Source of the DNA: Terriglobales bacterium
Lineage (GTDB): Bacteria; Acidobacteriota; Terriglobia; Terriglobales; Acidobacteriaceae
Direction of reading: 5' to 3'
DNA: 64,000 nt
Assembly (NCBI GenBank): GCA_035567895.1
Contig: DATMPC010000070.1
Span: 98,098 to 162,097 of the forward strand
The notes under the pieces were generated by a model that did not search any database, was not told where the DNA came from, and saw nothing but the letters and a program-made list of their open reading frames with translations. Every line of letters begins with the position of its first letter. The first letter of the stretch is position 1. A program made the position numbers and the translations under genes. This document shows positions 7,237 through 15,827 of the stretch, piece after piece.

Positions 7237-8739
7237 ATGACGCCACGAAACGACATGGACACAGCCGATCCCCAGGCCACCGATACTCTCGAGGCGACCT
7301 CAGGCAACGGGACATTCGTCAGCGGCGGTTCTGCGTCCTCCACACATCGGTCACGTCGTGCCATTCGCATAGCGGTCTCACTTCCAGTAGTCGTCCGCGA
7401 CCAATTTGGAGGACGTGAAGAGACGCGTACACAGTTTGTGATGGTTCGTGGCGCGGTAATCGCGACTACTTCCAACATCCGCGTTGGACACAAATTGACC
7501 GTACAGATCGCGAAGACTGGCAGAGCCGCAGAGTGCACGGTAACGAGTGTTGAACCGGACGGTCACTCGGCGGAAGTTGAATTTACGCGCGAGCAATCTG
7601 ACTTCTGGCCAGTTCAGTTCCCGCCTGAAGATTTGAAGACGGATTCGGGCTCGTATCGACTTTCTGCGCCTGCGCAGTCAGGTCTTGCTTCACGACCATC
7701 CAGCTTCGCGGATACAGCGAGGCATGAAACGCGTGAATCACCGCTCCCTAGCCGCGGAAGCAACGAGTTCGTGAGTCTGGCAGACTCGATTGCAGGGAAT
7801 TCTCTTACTGGCAACTCCTTCGGCAAAGCTGAGCCCAGCAATCCCGAAAAGTTTAGGCCCAGGTCTGCACCCGTTGACTCGGTCGCGCAGTTCCGTGCGG
7901 CGAATCGTGCGGCGCATCGACGAGAACAACGCACAAAATTCATGTACTCAATCCTGTCACTAGCCGCGGTGGCGGCGGCATTGATGGGAGCGCGTTATTG
8001 GATGGAGCATCGATCCGAAATAGCTGAAGTCAAACTTCCTCAGATGAGCCTTCCATCGATCTCCCAGGTTCAGCCTAAATCCAAGCCATCGGAAAAACCG
8101 ACGACTCCGGCTCCATCGGTCCGCGAGCAACCTTCAGCCGAAACGGTAGCAACGGCACCGGCTCCGAGAACGGTGGAGACTCCGCACTCGACTCACGTGC
8201 CAGTGTCCTCCGAGACTCCGGCGCAGCTGGTTGCTCCTCCGGTTCCTCCCGAGGTTAGCCAGCCGGCAGAAACTCAAGTAGCAGTTCGCCACGAGGCTGC
8301 TTCGGCTTCCGCACGTAAGGCAGTAACGGTCGAGGATGCGGGGGAAGAGCCATCGGCGCTTCCGTTGAAAGTGGACGATAACAGTTCCCCTGTAACGAAA
8401 CCGGAAGTCCTCAACGAGGTGGTGGCGCAAACTCCAATGAAGGCGGCTTTGTTAGCGCCGCAACCTGCACGCAAAGCCGTACCTGCAAAACTGCTTCAAT
8501 CGGCGCCCGCACAATATCCGGCCATGGCTCGCCAGATCCGGGTCGAAGGCGAGGTCGTGATCAGCCTGGACGTGGACACATCCGGCAAGGTATCCGCAGC
8601 GAGAGCCGTCTCCGGACCTCCGATTCTGCGAACGGCGGCGCTGGACGCCGTGAAACGCTGGAAGTATCAGCCAGCGACATTGGGCGATCAGCCAGTGGTA
8701 AGCACGGAAGTCGTAAAGGTTCAGTTCAAGTTGAGATAG
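7237..8739 (+). CDS. PilZ-like domain / TonB C-terminal fusion membrane protein
   Basis: 500 residues in three parts. Residues about 36-125 look like a PilZ domain: RRAIR gives the RxxxR signature, but the second motif (TTSNIRVG) is degenerate. A transmembrane helix (YSILSLAAVAAALMGARYW, about 237-255) follows, then a Pro/Ala/Ser-rich linker and a TonB C-terminal domain (LLQSAPAQYPAMARQIRVEGEVVISLDV ... VKRWKYQP). TonB domains reach across the periplasm to outer-membrane receptors; PilZ domains usually sense cyclic-di-GMP. The long linker is typical. It stands alone, so its ExbB/D partners are not in this window. Confidence 0.75.
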   Translation: MTPRNDMDTADPQATDTLEATSGNGTFVSGGSASSTHRSRRAIRIAVSLPVVVRDQFGGREETRTQFVMVRGAVIATTSNIRVGHKLTVQIAKTGRAAECTVTSVEPDGHSAEVEFTREQSDFWPVQFPPEDLKTDSGSYRLSAPAQSGLASRPSSFADTARHETRESPLPSRGSNEFVSLADSIAGNSLTGNSFGKAEPSNPEKFRPRSAPVDSVAQFRAANRAAHRREQRTKFMYSILSLAAVAAALMGARYWMEHRSEIAEVKLPQMSLPSISQVQPKSKPSEKPTTPAPSVREQPSAETVATAPAPRTVETPHSTHVPVSSETPAQLVAPPVPPEVSQPAETQVAVRHEAASASARKAVTVEDAGEEPSALPLKVDDNSSPVTKPEVLNEVVAQTPMKAALLAPQPARKAVPAKLLQSAPAQYPAMARQIRVEGEVVISLDVDTSGKVSAARAVSGPPILRTAALDAVKRWKYQPATLGDQPVVSTEVVKVQFKLR

Positions 8740-8910
8740 CGCCTCCGCGATATTCTCTTCAACGCAGCACCTCCCTTCTACTGCCGGGCGTGCCTTTCGT
8801 CCAGCCCCGCATCAACTCTGCCTGTGAACGAACCGTAAAAGTACTCGATCGTCAGTTTGAGTGCTCGCGTATCATGGACGGCCAAAACCAAACGTGTCTG
8901 AGGACCGCCA

Positions 8911-10110
8911 ATGAAAAATCGCTGGTTATCTCTTCTGCTTTTCCTTACGTTCCTGCCCACCTTGTTCGCCCAGAAATCCGAAGCAACGCAGAAGGGAGCC
9001 AGAGTTGTCCCAGCGCCGAGTTCAGTCTCGATTGGCGGAGAGCCGGTAGTCATACTCAAGCGCCCCCAGAGCGTGAATCAGGCCAAACCGCAATTCCTCA
9101 CCGCTACAGTAATACCGGGTCGAGGAATGGCAGTTCTGCAAATCACAGCCTATGTGCCCGGGAAAGGCGAGGTTGATGTTTTCACCGCGCCGTCACTTGG
9201 CGACGCAAAAGACCTGCTCGACAATCACGACGACAAGTTTGGCAACAAGGTTTTCACGATCGGCGGCGCGCTTCTTGTGCCCTATGCCAATCGCATCCGC
9301 GGCAAAGTCTCGTCGGACGGAAACGACATAACGACGAGCGTTGCTGGTCAAACGGTGCATTTGCCGGCTAACTGGAGCGGCAAGAATCCAGGCGCTGAAA
9401 AGCATGCGATGCATGGGCTGATGCTCACCTCGAAATTCGAGAATGTTCGCCAGCGAAGTACTCCTGACGCTTCCACTGTTTCCGGAATCTTTCACGCAGG
9501 CGATTGGAATGGTCACTGGCCATCGAGCACTGACATGAACGTGCGCGTCGCACTGAGCAATCAAGCAGTCGAGTTTACGGTCACGGCCAAGAATGTTGGC
9601 AAAGATCCCCTGCCCGTGGGCATAGGATGGCATCCGTACTTTGCCATTCCCAGCGGAGACCGCAAGCAGGCCCGCCTACATCTGCCCGCAGACAAAGTAG
9701 CCGGCATGAACAATTACGACGACGTTTTTCCTACCGGCGAAGTTCATCCGGTCACAATGGGTGACGGCAAGTACAATTTCACGGCACCGGATGGCAAGGC
9801 ACTCGACGACGTCTTTCTGGACGACAACTTTCAAGACTTGAAGCGTGATGCATCTGGCAGCGCGACTTCCACGGTAACCGATCCTGCAGCCAAGTATGGA
9901 ATTCGCATTCGTGCACTGTCACCAGAGATAAAGTCGATTCAGGTGTATTCTCCCCCGGATAAGAGCTTCGTAGCTCTCGAGCCGCAATTCAATTTGCCCG
10001 ATCCATATGGGAGCGAGTGGAAGAACACGCCGACCGGCATGGTCGTCCTCAAGCCGGGGGAATCGACCACCTGGCGTGTGCGCCTGGAACTGTTCACACC
10101 AACCAAGTAG
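8911..10110 (+). CDS. Secreted aldose 1-epimerase-like protein
   Basis: 399 residues with a signal peptide (WLSLLLFLTFLPTLFAQ). From about residue 60 it follows the galactose-mutarotase fold: GALLVPYANRIRG, the His of AMHGLM, the catalytic His in GIGWHPYFAIP, and the catalytic Glu region VALEPQFNLPDPYG. Aldose epimerases interconvert alpha and beta sugars; an exported one may serve polysaccharide breakdown outside the inner membrane. It converges on the TonB-like gene with 11 bases between the stops. The substrate is unknown. Confidence 0.87.
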   Translation: MKNRWLSLLLFLTFLPTLFAQKSEATQKGARVVPAPSSVSIGGEPVVILKRPQSVNQAKPQFLTATVIPGRGMAVLQITAYVPGKGEVDVFTAPSLGDAKDLLDNHDDKFGNKVFTIGGALLVPYANRIRGKVSSDGNDITTSVAGQTVHLPANWSGKNPGAEKHAMHGLMLTSKFENVRQRSTPDASTVSGIFHAGDWNGHWPSSTDMNVRVALSNQAVEFTVTAKNVGKDPLPVGIGWHPYFAIPSGDRKQARLHLPADKVAGMNNYDDVFPTGEVHPVTMGDGKYNFTAPDGKALDDVFLDDNFQDLKRDASGSATSTVTDPAAKYGIRIRALSPEIKSIQVYSPPDKSFVALEPQFNLPDPYGSEWKNTPTGMVVLKPGESTTWRVRLELFTPTK

Positions 10111-10121
10111 CGCGAACTGAT

Positions 10122-11243
10122 TCAAAAAAGCCGGAAATTCACCTCAACATCGACGGCGACCGCCACTGGCTTGCCATCCTTCCGCGCAGGCTCGAATCGC
10201 CACTGCTTTACCGCCTCGATGGCTTTTTCATCCAGGCCCATGCCCAACGAGCGGACAACACGCAGACCGTGGGCTTTGCCATCCGGCGTAACGACCAGCG
10301 ACAACACTACCGTGCCCTGATACTTTGCCTGGCGGGCCTCGGGCGAGTACTCAGGATCGAGCTTGTAGATTGCACGTGGAGCGCTCACTCCACCGCCAAC
10401 ACTGAATATGCCGCCACCGTACGATCCACCCATGCCGTCACCTACGCCGCCACCGAATCCGCTGCCAATACCCTGGTCGCCTCCGCTGCCAATCCCCGCA
10501 CCAGATCCGGGCCCGTTCGAAAGAGGCCCTGCAACTGTGGACCTCGGATCTCCCAAATTGGGCAAGCGATTAGTAGGCAGATTTACCTGCGGAGGAACTA
10601 TGACACTAGCCTCAGCAGCCAGCCGTGGATCTTCGTTCCGAATCACGACCTCCGGCGGCGCAAACTGCTCCAGCGATTGCTTAGGAAGGTGGCCCCGCGA
10701 CGCCTCCAGCCTGTCATGATCGCCGCCACCGCCGCCTCCCGCTGCGGACTTGCTCGCATTGTCGAGAGCCAGGTAGTCCGACACCGGTGGCACTACAAGC
10801 GTCACCGCCTGTACTCTTTGGTCGCGATGCCGATCAATCCAAAGGCCCGAAGTGAGGATCAGAGCCAGTGCTACTGCATGCGCTGCCACAGAGATTGCGA
10901 AATTGGATCGGCGGGCAGCGTAGGTGCCCACTCCGGCACCGAAAAGCGTAGGAAGGACTTGTTCTTTCCCCGGATAGACTCGCTTTTGCGAGAACGACCC
11001 ATTGCCGATCACGGCCGAAGCCATCACCTCAGGCCCGCTTATAGTTGAGCTTGCGAGAGCGCTCTCCATCAGGCTGACCCGGAGTTGCGAACGAAAGTCA
11101 GGGCGAGGCAGCGTGCGCAATTCTGCCGCAATGCCCAGCAGTTCGGCCACAGCAGCATCGACGTGAGAAATCGCTACATCGGAATCGGTGAACAGAACAT
11201 CGATACCTGAATCAAGTTCTTCGATAAGTGCGAAATTAGACAT
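10122..11243 (-). CDS. TonB-domain membrane protein coupled to sigma factor
   Basis: 373 residues. The N-terminal about 110 residues are cytoplasmic and helical (HVDAAVAELLGIAAELRTLPRPDFRSQLRVSLMESA), as in many acidobacterial proteins encoded beside ECF sigma factors. One membrane helix (SNFAISVAAHAVALALILTSGLW) follows, then a very Gly-rich spacer (about 225-285) and a TonB C-terminal domain (ARQAKYQGTVVLSLVVTPDGKAHGL ... VKQWRFEPA). Its ATG lies inside the end of the sigma gene (8-base overlap), so the two are coupled. I infer it could be both a signal-transducing anti-sigma-like factor and a TonB-like energiser; no zinc-finger motif is seen. Confidence 0.8.
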   Translation of the reverse strand: MSNFALIEELDSGIDVLFTDSDVAISHVDAAVAELLGIAAELRTLPRPDFRSQLRVSLMESALASSTISGPEVMASAVIGNGSFSQKRVYPGKEQVLPTLFGAGVGTYAARRSNFAISVAAHAVALALILTSGLWIDRHRDQRVQAVTLVVPPVSDYLALDNASKSAAGGGGGGDHDRLEASRGHLPKQSLEQFAPPEVVIRNEDPRLAAEASVIVPPQVNLPTNRLPNLGDPRSTVAGPLSNGPGSGAGIGSGGDQGIGSGFGGGVGDGMGGSYGGGIFSVGGGVSAPRAIYKLDPEYSPEARQAKYQGTVVLSLVVTPDGKAHGLRVVRSLGMGLDEKAIEAVKQWRFEPARKDGKPVAVAVDVEVNFRLF

Positions 11244-11802
11244 ACTTACTCCTCATCCGACCGCGCAGAGTTTGCAGAGCGCGGAACTGAAGCTGCTTCA
11301 CTGCTCCCTCACTGCGTCCAAGTTCCTGCGCGATCTCACGCACGCATCGTTGATCGACGAAGCGGCGGATGATGACTTGCCGTTGGTCCGCAGGTAAAGC
11401 ATCGACAAGCTGGGACAACATCGCGCGCTGCTCGGTGGCGGCCTCAATTCCGGCTTCTTCCAACTCATCGACCTGAACCTCTGGGCGCTTACCGAGCCGT
11501 TCCCAACGATCCGCCAGGACCTTGGCGGCGATGCCAATCAGCCAGGCAGCGAACGGCTTACCCTGCCACTCAAACCGCTGAATGCCGGCAAGCGCTTGAT
11601 GAAAGATTTCCGCCGTTAGGTCCTGCGCTTCTTCGCGATCGCGAACGCGATATGCAACGAAGGCATACACGCGTTCGAAATTGGTCTCGTAAAGCTCAGC
11701 AAAGCGAAGTGGATCGCGCTGCGCAGCCTCAATCAGAAGCCGTTCGTCAGTCTCACACTCAAGAACCCTCACCTGTGTCTCCCCAGGGAACTGTGTCTTC
11801 AT
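11236..11802 (-). CDS. ECF-type RNA polymerase sigma factor
   Basis: About 188 residues. Region 2 is RFAELYETNFERVYAFVAYRVRDREEAQDLTAEIFHQAL with GKPFAAWLIGIAAKVLADRW; region 4 is VDALPADQRQVIIRRFVDQRCVREIAQELGRSEGAVKQLQFRALQTLR. It directs core polymerase to a small regulon, probably including its own operon. I use the ATG at 11802; a GTG at 11868 would add 22 residues without a better ribosome site. It overlaps the downstream TonB-like gene by 8 bases, as sigma/anti-sigma pairs do. Confidence 0.9.
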   Translation of the reverse strand: MKTQFPGETQVRVLECETDERLLIEAAQRDPLRFAELYETNFERVYAFVAYRVRDREEAQDLTAEIFHQALAGIQRFEWQGKPFAAWLIGIAAKVLADRWERLGKRPEVQVDELEEAGIEAATEQRAMLSQLVDALPADQRQVIIRRFVDQRCVREIAQELGRSEGAVKQLQFRALQTLRGRMRSKYV

Positions 11803-11982
11803 TGAGGTAATCCCCACAAACGGCCCAAACGTTACGGTTGGAGCTGCGATTATTTCATTCGGAGGCACGGAAAAGGCTTAGCCGTTGAAGTCTGCCCGCT
11901 TAACCCCTAGTTTTGAGCTTCAAGCTCAGCAGCTTAGAAGCGTACAAGTTACCGAGAGTTCCAGCCTTGCTACGATAGATAG

Positions 11983-12237
11983 ATGGATTTGACCGTCTAC
12001 ACCGCGTTCTGGTGTCGCGATTGCCGTGAGGCCAAGAACTTCCTCAAGAAGCACAACATTCCCTTTAACGAAATCGATATCGAGTGCACACCGGGCGCCG
12101 TGGACGAGCTCGTGAAGAACGTGGGCAAACGTGCTATTCCCCAGTTTGTCATCGACGGCAAATGGGTTCAGCCCTATCGTCCAGGCCAAGGATTCCTCTA
12201 CGAAGAAATGAGCGCCCTGCTTGGCGTGCAGGAGTAA
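11983..12237 (+). CDS. Glutaredoxin-like protein
   Basis: 84 residues with thioredoxin-fold layout: beta strand LTVYTAFWC, active site CRDC, helix EAKNFLKKHNIPFNEIDIE, and the cis-proline loop AIPQFVIDGKW. Small single-domain glutaredoxin-like proteins reduce disulfides with glutathione, mycothiol or thioredoxin reductase as electron source. The CRDC centre is not the classical CPYC, so the partner is uncertain. The next gene (PLP-binding protein) starts 98 bases downstream on the same strand. Confidence 0.9.
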   Translation: MDLTVYTAFWCRDCREAKNFLKKHNIPFNEIDIECTPGAVDELVKNVGKRAIPQFVIDGKWVQPYRPGQGFLYEEMSALLGVQE

Positions 12238-12335
12238 GAGTCGATTCGCACAACAGTTCATTGGAAGCGGTGTGGTCGCGACGTAGCATGGTGCGTCTGT
12301 ACGATGCGGTCGACGCTTCACTGCTCGCTGTCCAC

Positions 12336-13046
12336 ATGAGATCATCGACCGCTATCGCCGAGAACATCGCCTCTGTCCACGAACGAATTGCACGAGCCGC
12401 GAGCCGCGTTGGGCGGAGCCGTACCGACATCACTCTAATGGCGGTCACGAAGACTCAGCCCGTGGACAACATCATCGCTGCTTATGAGTCCGGTATCCGC
12501 AGCTTCGGAGAAAACCGGGTGCAGGAGTTTGCCTCGAAGAGTGAACCCCTTGAAAAGCTCAACGACGCCCAATTTGCTCTGATTGGGCGACTACAGTCCA
12601 ATAAGGCTGGCAAGGCTGTCGGACTCTTCGCGGCAATACATTCCGTCGATTCGCTCCGCCTGGCCGAACGAATCAGCACGCTCATAGAACGTGCGTGCCG
12701 ACCTGCTATGCCGATAGCAATCGAAATCAACACTGGCGATGCCGCCAAGGCAGGACTCAGTCCCGACTCTCCCGAATTAGAACAACTGCTGCGCGCAGCC
12801 GAACGACTGCCAGGGATAAGCATCAAGGGGCTGATGACAATCCCGCCGTTCACAGAGGATCCGGAAGGTGCCCGTCCCTATTTTCGACAACTACGGGAAC
12901 TGCGCGACAGCATCACTGGGCGGAATTTGCCTGGAATCGGAACGGAACTGCTCTCCATGGGCATGTCGCACGATTTCGAAGTGGCGATTGAAGAGGGATC
13001 GACGTGCGTGCGCGTCGGTACAGCGATTTTTGGCGAGCGGGGCTGA
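12336..13046 (+). CDS. YggS/PLPBP-family pyridoxal phosphate homeostasis protein
   Basis: 236 residues. The PLP-binding lysine lies in LMAVTKTQP; SFGENRVQEF, LIGRLQSNKAG, INTGDAAKAGL, KGLMTIPPF and LSMGMSHDFEVAIEEGSTCVRVGTAIFG are the family blocks in order. These proteins bind PLP without a known catalytic reaction and help keep vitamin B6 and amino-acid pools balanced. The frame is open upstream, but the domain begins at the ATG at 12336. The DUF167 gene follows after 7 bases, an association seen in many bacteria (yggS-yggT-yggU). Confidence 0.93.
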   Translation: MRSSTAIAENIASVHERIARAASRVGRSRTDITLMAVTKTQPVDNIIAAYESGIRSFGENRVQEFASKSEPLEKLNDAQFALIGRLQSNKAGKAVGLFAAIHSVDSLRLAERISTLIERACRPAMPIAIEINTGDAAKAGLSPDSPELEQLLRAAERLPGISIKGLMTIPPFTEDPEGARPYFRQLRELRDSITGRNLPGIGTELLSMGMSHDFEVAIEEGSTCVRVGTAIFGERG

Positions 13047-13053
13047 CCTGCTC

Positions 13054-13356
13054 GTGATCAGAATCCAACAATCGGGCGACGGCGTCACTTTCTCAGTAAA
13101 AGTTCATCCAAGAGCACGGCGCGAACGAATCTCCGGCGTACTTGGCGATGTGCTCAAGCTGGAGATCACTGCTCCGCCTCTGGAAGGCAAAGCAAATGAC
13201 GCCTGTATCGATTTCTTCTCAGATTTTTTGAAAGTGCCGCGCTCCTCCGTTACCATAGCCGCCGGCCTCAAGAGTCGCAATAAAGTGATTCGGATCAGCG
13301 GCATCAGCCCAGCCGCCGTCGAGCAGGCATTCGCAACTGTACTGAAAACGCTTTAG
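13054..13356 (+). CDS. DUF167 (YggU-like) protein
   Basis: A 100-residue protein of the YggU family: FSVKVHPRARRERISGVLGDVLKLEITAPPLEGKAND is its hallmark, followed by VTIAAGLKSRNKVIRISG. The function is unknown. I chose the GTG at 13054, seven bases after the yggS-like stop, because it leaves a full-length domain; longer in-frame extensions would run through the yggS-like gene in another frame. Confidence 0.88.
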   Translation: MIRIQQSGDGVTFSVKVHPRARRERISGVLGDVLKLEITAPPLEGKANDACIDFFSDFLKVPRSSVTIAAGLKSRNKVIRISGISPAAVEQAFATVLKTL

Positions 13357-13393
13357 GAACCGTGAGAGGAAGATCTGCGGTTGGCTTCACCTG

Positions 13394-14689
13394 ATGACCC
13401 AATCATCCGATTACCCGATTAGTCAGCGCCTAAGGGACATCAAAGTTGGTTTTGAACGACCGTTTTGGGTCGCCAACATCACTGAACTCTTCGAGCGGCT
13501 TTCCTTTTACGCCGCATTCGCCTCACTGGCTCGCTACCTGCACGAAACCCTCATGTTCCCAGTGCAGCAGGCCAGCAGCCTTACTGGACTCTTCGGCGGT
13601 TTGGTATGGTTCTTAGCCGCATTTGGTGGAACGGTGGCCGACCGTCTCGGCTTTCGTCGAGCCCTTTCCGTCGCATATCTGATCCTGAGCTGCTCGTATT
13701 TTCTACTGGGATCGCTTGGCGCTCCCTGGCTCGCACCTGTACGCGAGCACATACCTCTCGTGGCTCTCGTGACATTTGTTCTCATTCTCCCCGCGCTGGG
13801 CATCGCCTTGGTAAAGCCGTCGATCGTAGGCACGACAGCGCGAGCTTCGAAGGATAACGTCCGCTCGATCGGCTACTCGATTTACTACACGCTAGTCAAC
13901 GTAGGCGGCGCGGCCGGCCCATTGGTAGCTTCATGGGTGCATCAGCGAATGAGTGTCGAGAACGTTTTTCGTGTGGCGGCGCTGAGCGTCTTTTTGATGT
14001 TCTTCGCCGTATTGGTCTTCTTCCGCGAACCTCGGCAGCTAGGCGAGATTCAAGCCACTAGTCTGGGTGAGGTACTGAGAAACTTTTGGACTGTAGTCTC
14101 GAATCCACGCTTCATGCTTTTTTTGCTGATCTTTTCCGGCTATTGGATCGTCTATTGGCAGGAATTCATTATTCTGCCGCTCTACGTTCACGATTACATC
14201 AATCCAAAAACCGACACGGCATTGATGTTAAGTACTGGCCCACTAGTCGTGATCTTCCTCACCGTAGTCATCAATATCCTCACGCAAAAGATTCCTGCCT
14301 TCCGCGCGATCATTCTGGGTACGCTCATATCTGCGCTAGCCTGGATCGTGCTCATAGTCTTACCGTCGGTTCTTGGAGCCTACCTGACACTGGTCGTGGT
14401 CGCTCTGGGTGAAATCATTCAGTCGCCGCGATACTACGAATACATCTCCCGACTGGCACCTCCCGGACAGCAAGGGACCTACATGGGTTTTGCCTTTCTC
14501 CCCATCGGAATTGGTTCGTTCGTTGCAGGTGTATTTGGCGGAAAGTTGATCCACCACTTTGGTGAAGTCACACGCCAGCCTCAGGGAATCTGGTGGGCTG
14601 TCACCGGCGTGGGAGTTCTGACCGCACTTTTGTTGTGGGTGTACGACAGAACCTTAGCCCGCAGCGTCGCTTCGTCTGCCGGGGCCTAG
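13394..14689 (+). CDS. POT/PTR2-like MFS transporter
   Basis: 431 residues with about 12 membrane helices. ELFERLSFYAAF matches the ExxERFxYY motif in helix 1 of proton-coupled oligopeptide transporters, and GGTVADRLGFRRAL is the MFS loop 2-3 motif. It is shorter than E. coli DtpA (about 500), and the overall resemblance to characterised peptide carriers cannot be tested here. It probably imports small peptides using the proton gradient; other substrates are possible. It starts 37 bases after the DUF167 gene and may share its transcript. Confidence 0.82.
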   Translation: MTQSSDYPISQRLRDIKVGFERPFWVANITELFERLSFYAAFASLARYLHETLMFPVQQASSLTGLFGGLVWFLAAFGGTVADRLGFRRALSVAYLILSCSYFLLGSLGAPWLAPVREHIPLVALVTFVLILPALGIALVKPSIVGTTARASKDNVRSIGYSIYYTLVNVGGAAGPLVASWVHQRMSVENVFRVAALSVFLMFFAVLVFFREPRQLGEIQATSLGEVLRNFWTVVSNPRFMLFLLIFSGYWIVYWQEFIILPLYVHDYINPKTDTALMLSTGPLVVIFLTVVINILTQKIPAFRAIILGTLISALAWIVLIVLPSVLGAYLTLVVVALGEIIQSPRYYEYISRLAPPGQQGTYMGFAFLPIGIGSFVAGVFGGKLIHHFGEVTRQPQGIWWAVTGVGVLTALLLWVYDRTLARSVASSAGA

Positions 14690-14711
14690 CTATTCTCGCC
14701 GGATCCGCATG

Positions 14712-14731
14712 GTGCAGGTCTTGGCCTGCAC
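14712..14731 (+). terminator. Small hairpin downstream of POT transporter
   Basis: Arms gtgcagg / cctgcac with a 6-base loop lie 23 bases after the transporter stop codon. There is no T tract, so this may be a weak or Rho-assisted terminator or a chance dyad. Confidence 0.35.
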
Positions 14732-14793
14732 TGAACTTATCGCCAGGCCCTGACGTAAGACGGATTCCCGCTTACAATGTAGGCAGGTTTCCC

Positions 14794-15189
14794 ATGAGGA
14801 TATTGGACATGTTTCAGGCCAGGCGAGCGTGGGTTCTTCTCTTGGCAGTGACTCTTGCCCACCTGCCAACTATTGCTTTTGCGGATGATAAGTTCTCGCA
14901 TGTCGAATTTATCGTGGTGCGCGGCTATAACGGCAAACCCGTACGCAATGCCAGCGTTGTTCTTCATCCGGTAAACAAGGACGGGAAGCAATCCAAGAAT
15001 GGCACGGAATTGAAGACTGACCCCGATGGAAAGGCCTCGCTGAATTATGTCCCCTATGGGAAAATGCGAATTCAGGCGATCGCTCCAGGCCTGCAGACGT
15101 ACGGCGATGACATCGAAATCAGTCAACCGGAACATCAGATCACGATCAAGATGAATCGTCCGCAGGAGCAGTACAGCATCTACAAGTAG
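14794..15189 (+). CDS. Secreted carboxypeptidase-regulatory-like domain protein
   Basis: 131 residues. A signal peptide (AWVLLLAVTLAHLPTIAFA) precedes one Ig-like/transthyretin-like domain: VRNASVVLHPVN ... TDPDGKASLNYVPYGKMRIQAIAPGLQTYGDDIEI, the pattern of carboxypeptidase regulatory-like domains. It is probably a small periplasmic or outer-membrane-associated protein. The ATG at 14794 sits directly before the signal peptide; the upstream frame is not part of the gene. The next secreted protein follows after 35 bases. Confidence 0.8.
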   Translation: MRILDMFQARRAWVLLLAVTLAHLPTIAFADDKFSHVEFIVVRGYNGKPVRNASVVLHPVNKDGKQSKNGTELKTDPDGKASLNYVPYGKMRIQAIAPGLQTYGDDIEISQPEHQITIKMNRPQEQYSIYK

Positions 15190-15224
15190 CTTTCGAAAAC
15201 CATTACCTGCGAGTTGGATTAAAG

Positions 15225-15671
15225 ATGAAACGGATTCTTCCGCTTATTTGTGTAGCACTGTTGGCAATCACAACATCGGCACAGTTCATGGACAAAGAGG
15301 TGCCTGCCTATCATCCGCTACCTCCCCCGAAAGGCGAGCAGTTAGCGCCCATAGCGTCTGCCACGCAGCTGGATCAGATGAACCTGAAGTACGATTTCCA
15401 GCGCCGCGCCTATCAGGCGGCGGCCAAGGTGCCGCGCGTTCTCTATCAGCTACCCTGCTACTGCTTCTGCGATCGCCATGCCGGACACAGCAGCCTGCGC
15501 ACTTGTTTTGAGGGCGATCACGGCGCGCACTGCTCCACGTGCATGCAGGAAGCGTTCTACGCCTACGAAATGACGAAGAAAGGGAAAACTGCAAAGCAGA
15601 TCCGTGAAGGCGTCATGCGCGGCGACTATAAGAACATCGACCTGAACGCTATGAACGGACCTCTGACCTAG
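15225..15671 (+). CDS. Secreted PCYCGC-motif-like protein
   Basis: 148 residues with a signal peptide (ILPLICVALLAITTSAQ). The core VLYQLPCYCFCDRHAGHSSLRTCF ... GAHCSTCMQEAFYAYEM has the spacing of the PCYCGC-motif family, with CFC in place of CGC. Five of the six cysteines plus two histidines form a dense cluster that could bind a metal or form disulfides; this is inference. No enzymatic role is known for the family. It is probably co-transcribed with the preceding small secreted protein. Confidence 0.78.
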   Translation: MKRILPLICVALLAITTSAQFMDKEVPAYHPLPPPKGEQLAPIASATQLDQMNLKYDFQRRAYQAAAKVPRVLYQLPCYCFCDRHAGHSSLRTCFEGDHGAHCSTCMQEAFYAYEMTKKGKTAKQIREGVMRGDYKNIDLNAMNGPLT

Positions 15672-15827
15672 CTGATTTGACGTAGCTTAAGAATACCGCG
15701 TATAAAAGCAAGTTTGCACCGAATGCGCCGGTTCGGTTGTGTGTTCGCTGCCGTGTTCACAGATAGCTCGATTTCCACAGCTAGTGCTCCTTCGTCCTAA
15801 GCGCTGGTGCGGAAATTGCACCGCCGG

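Noticed and set aside
12084..12335. An 84-codon N-terminal extension of the YggS-like protein
   Set aside because: It overlaps the glutaredoxin gene in another frame and lies before the start of the domain.
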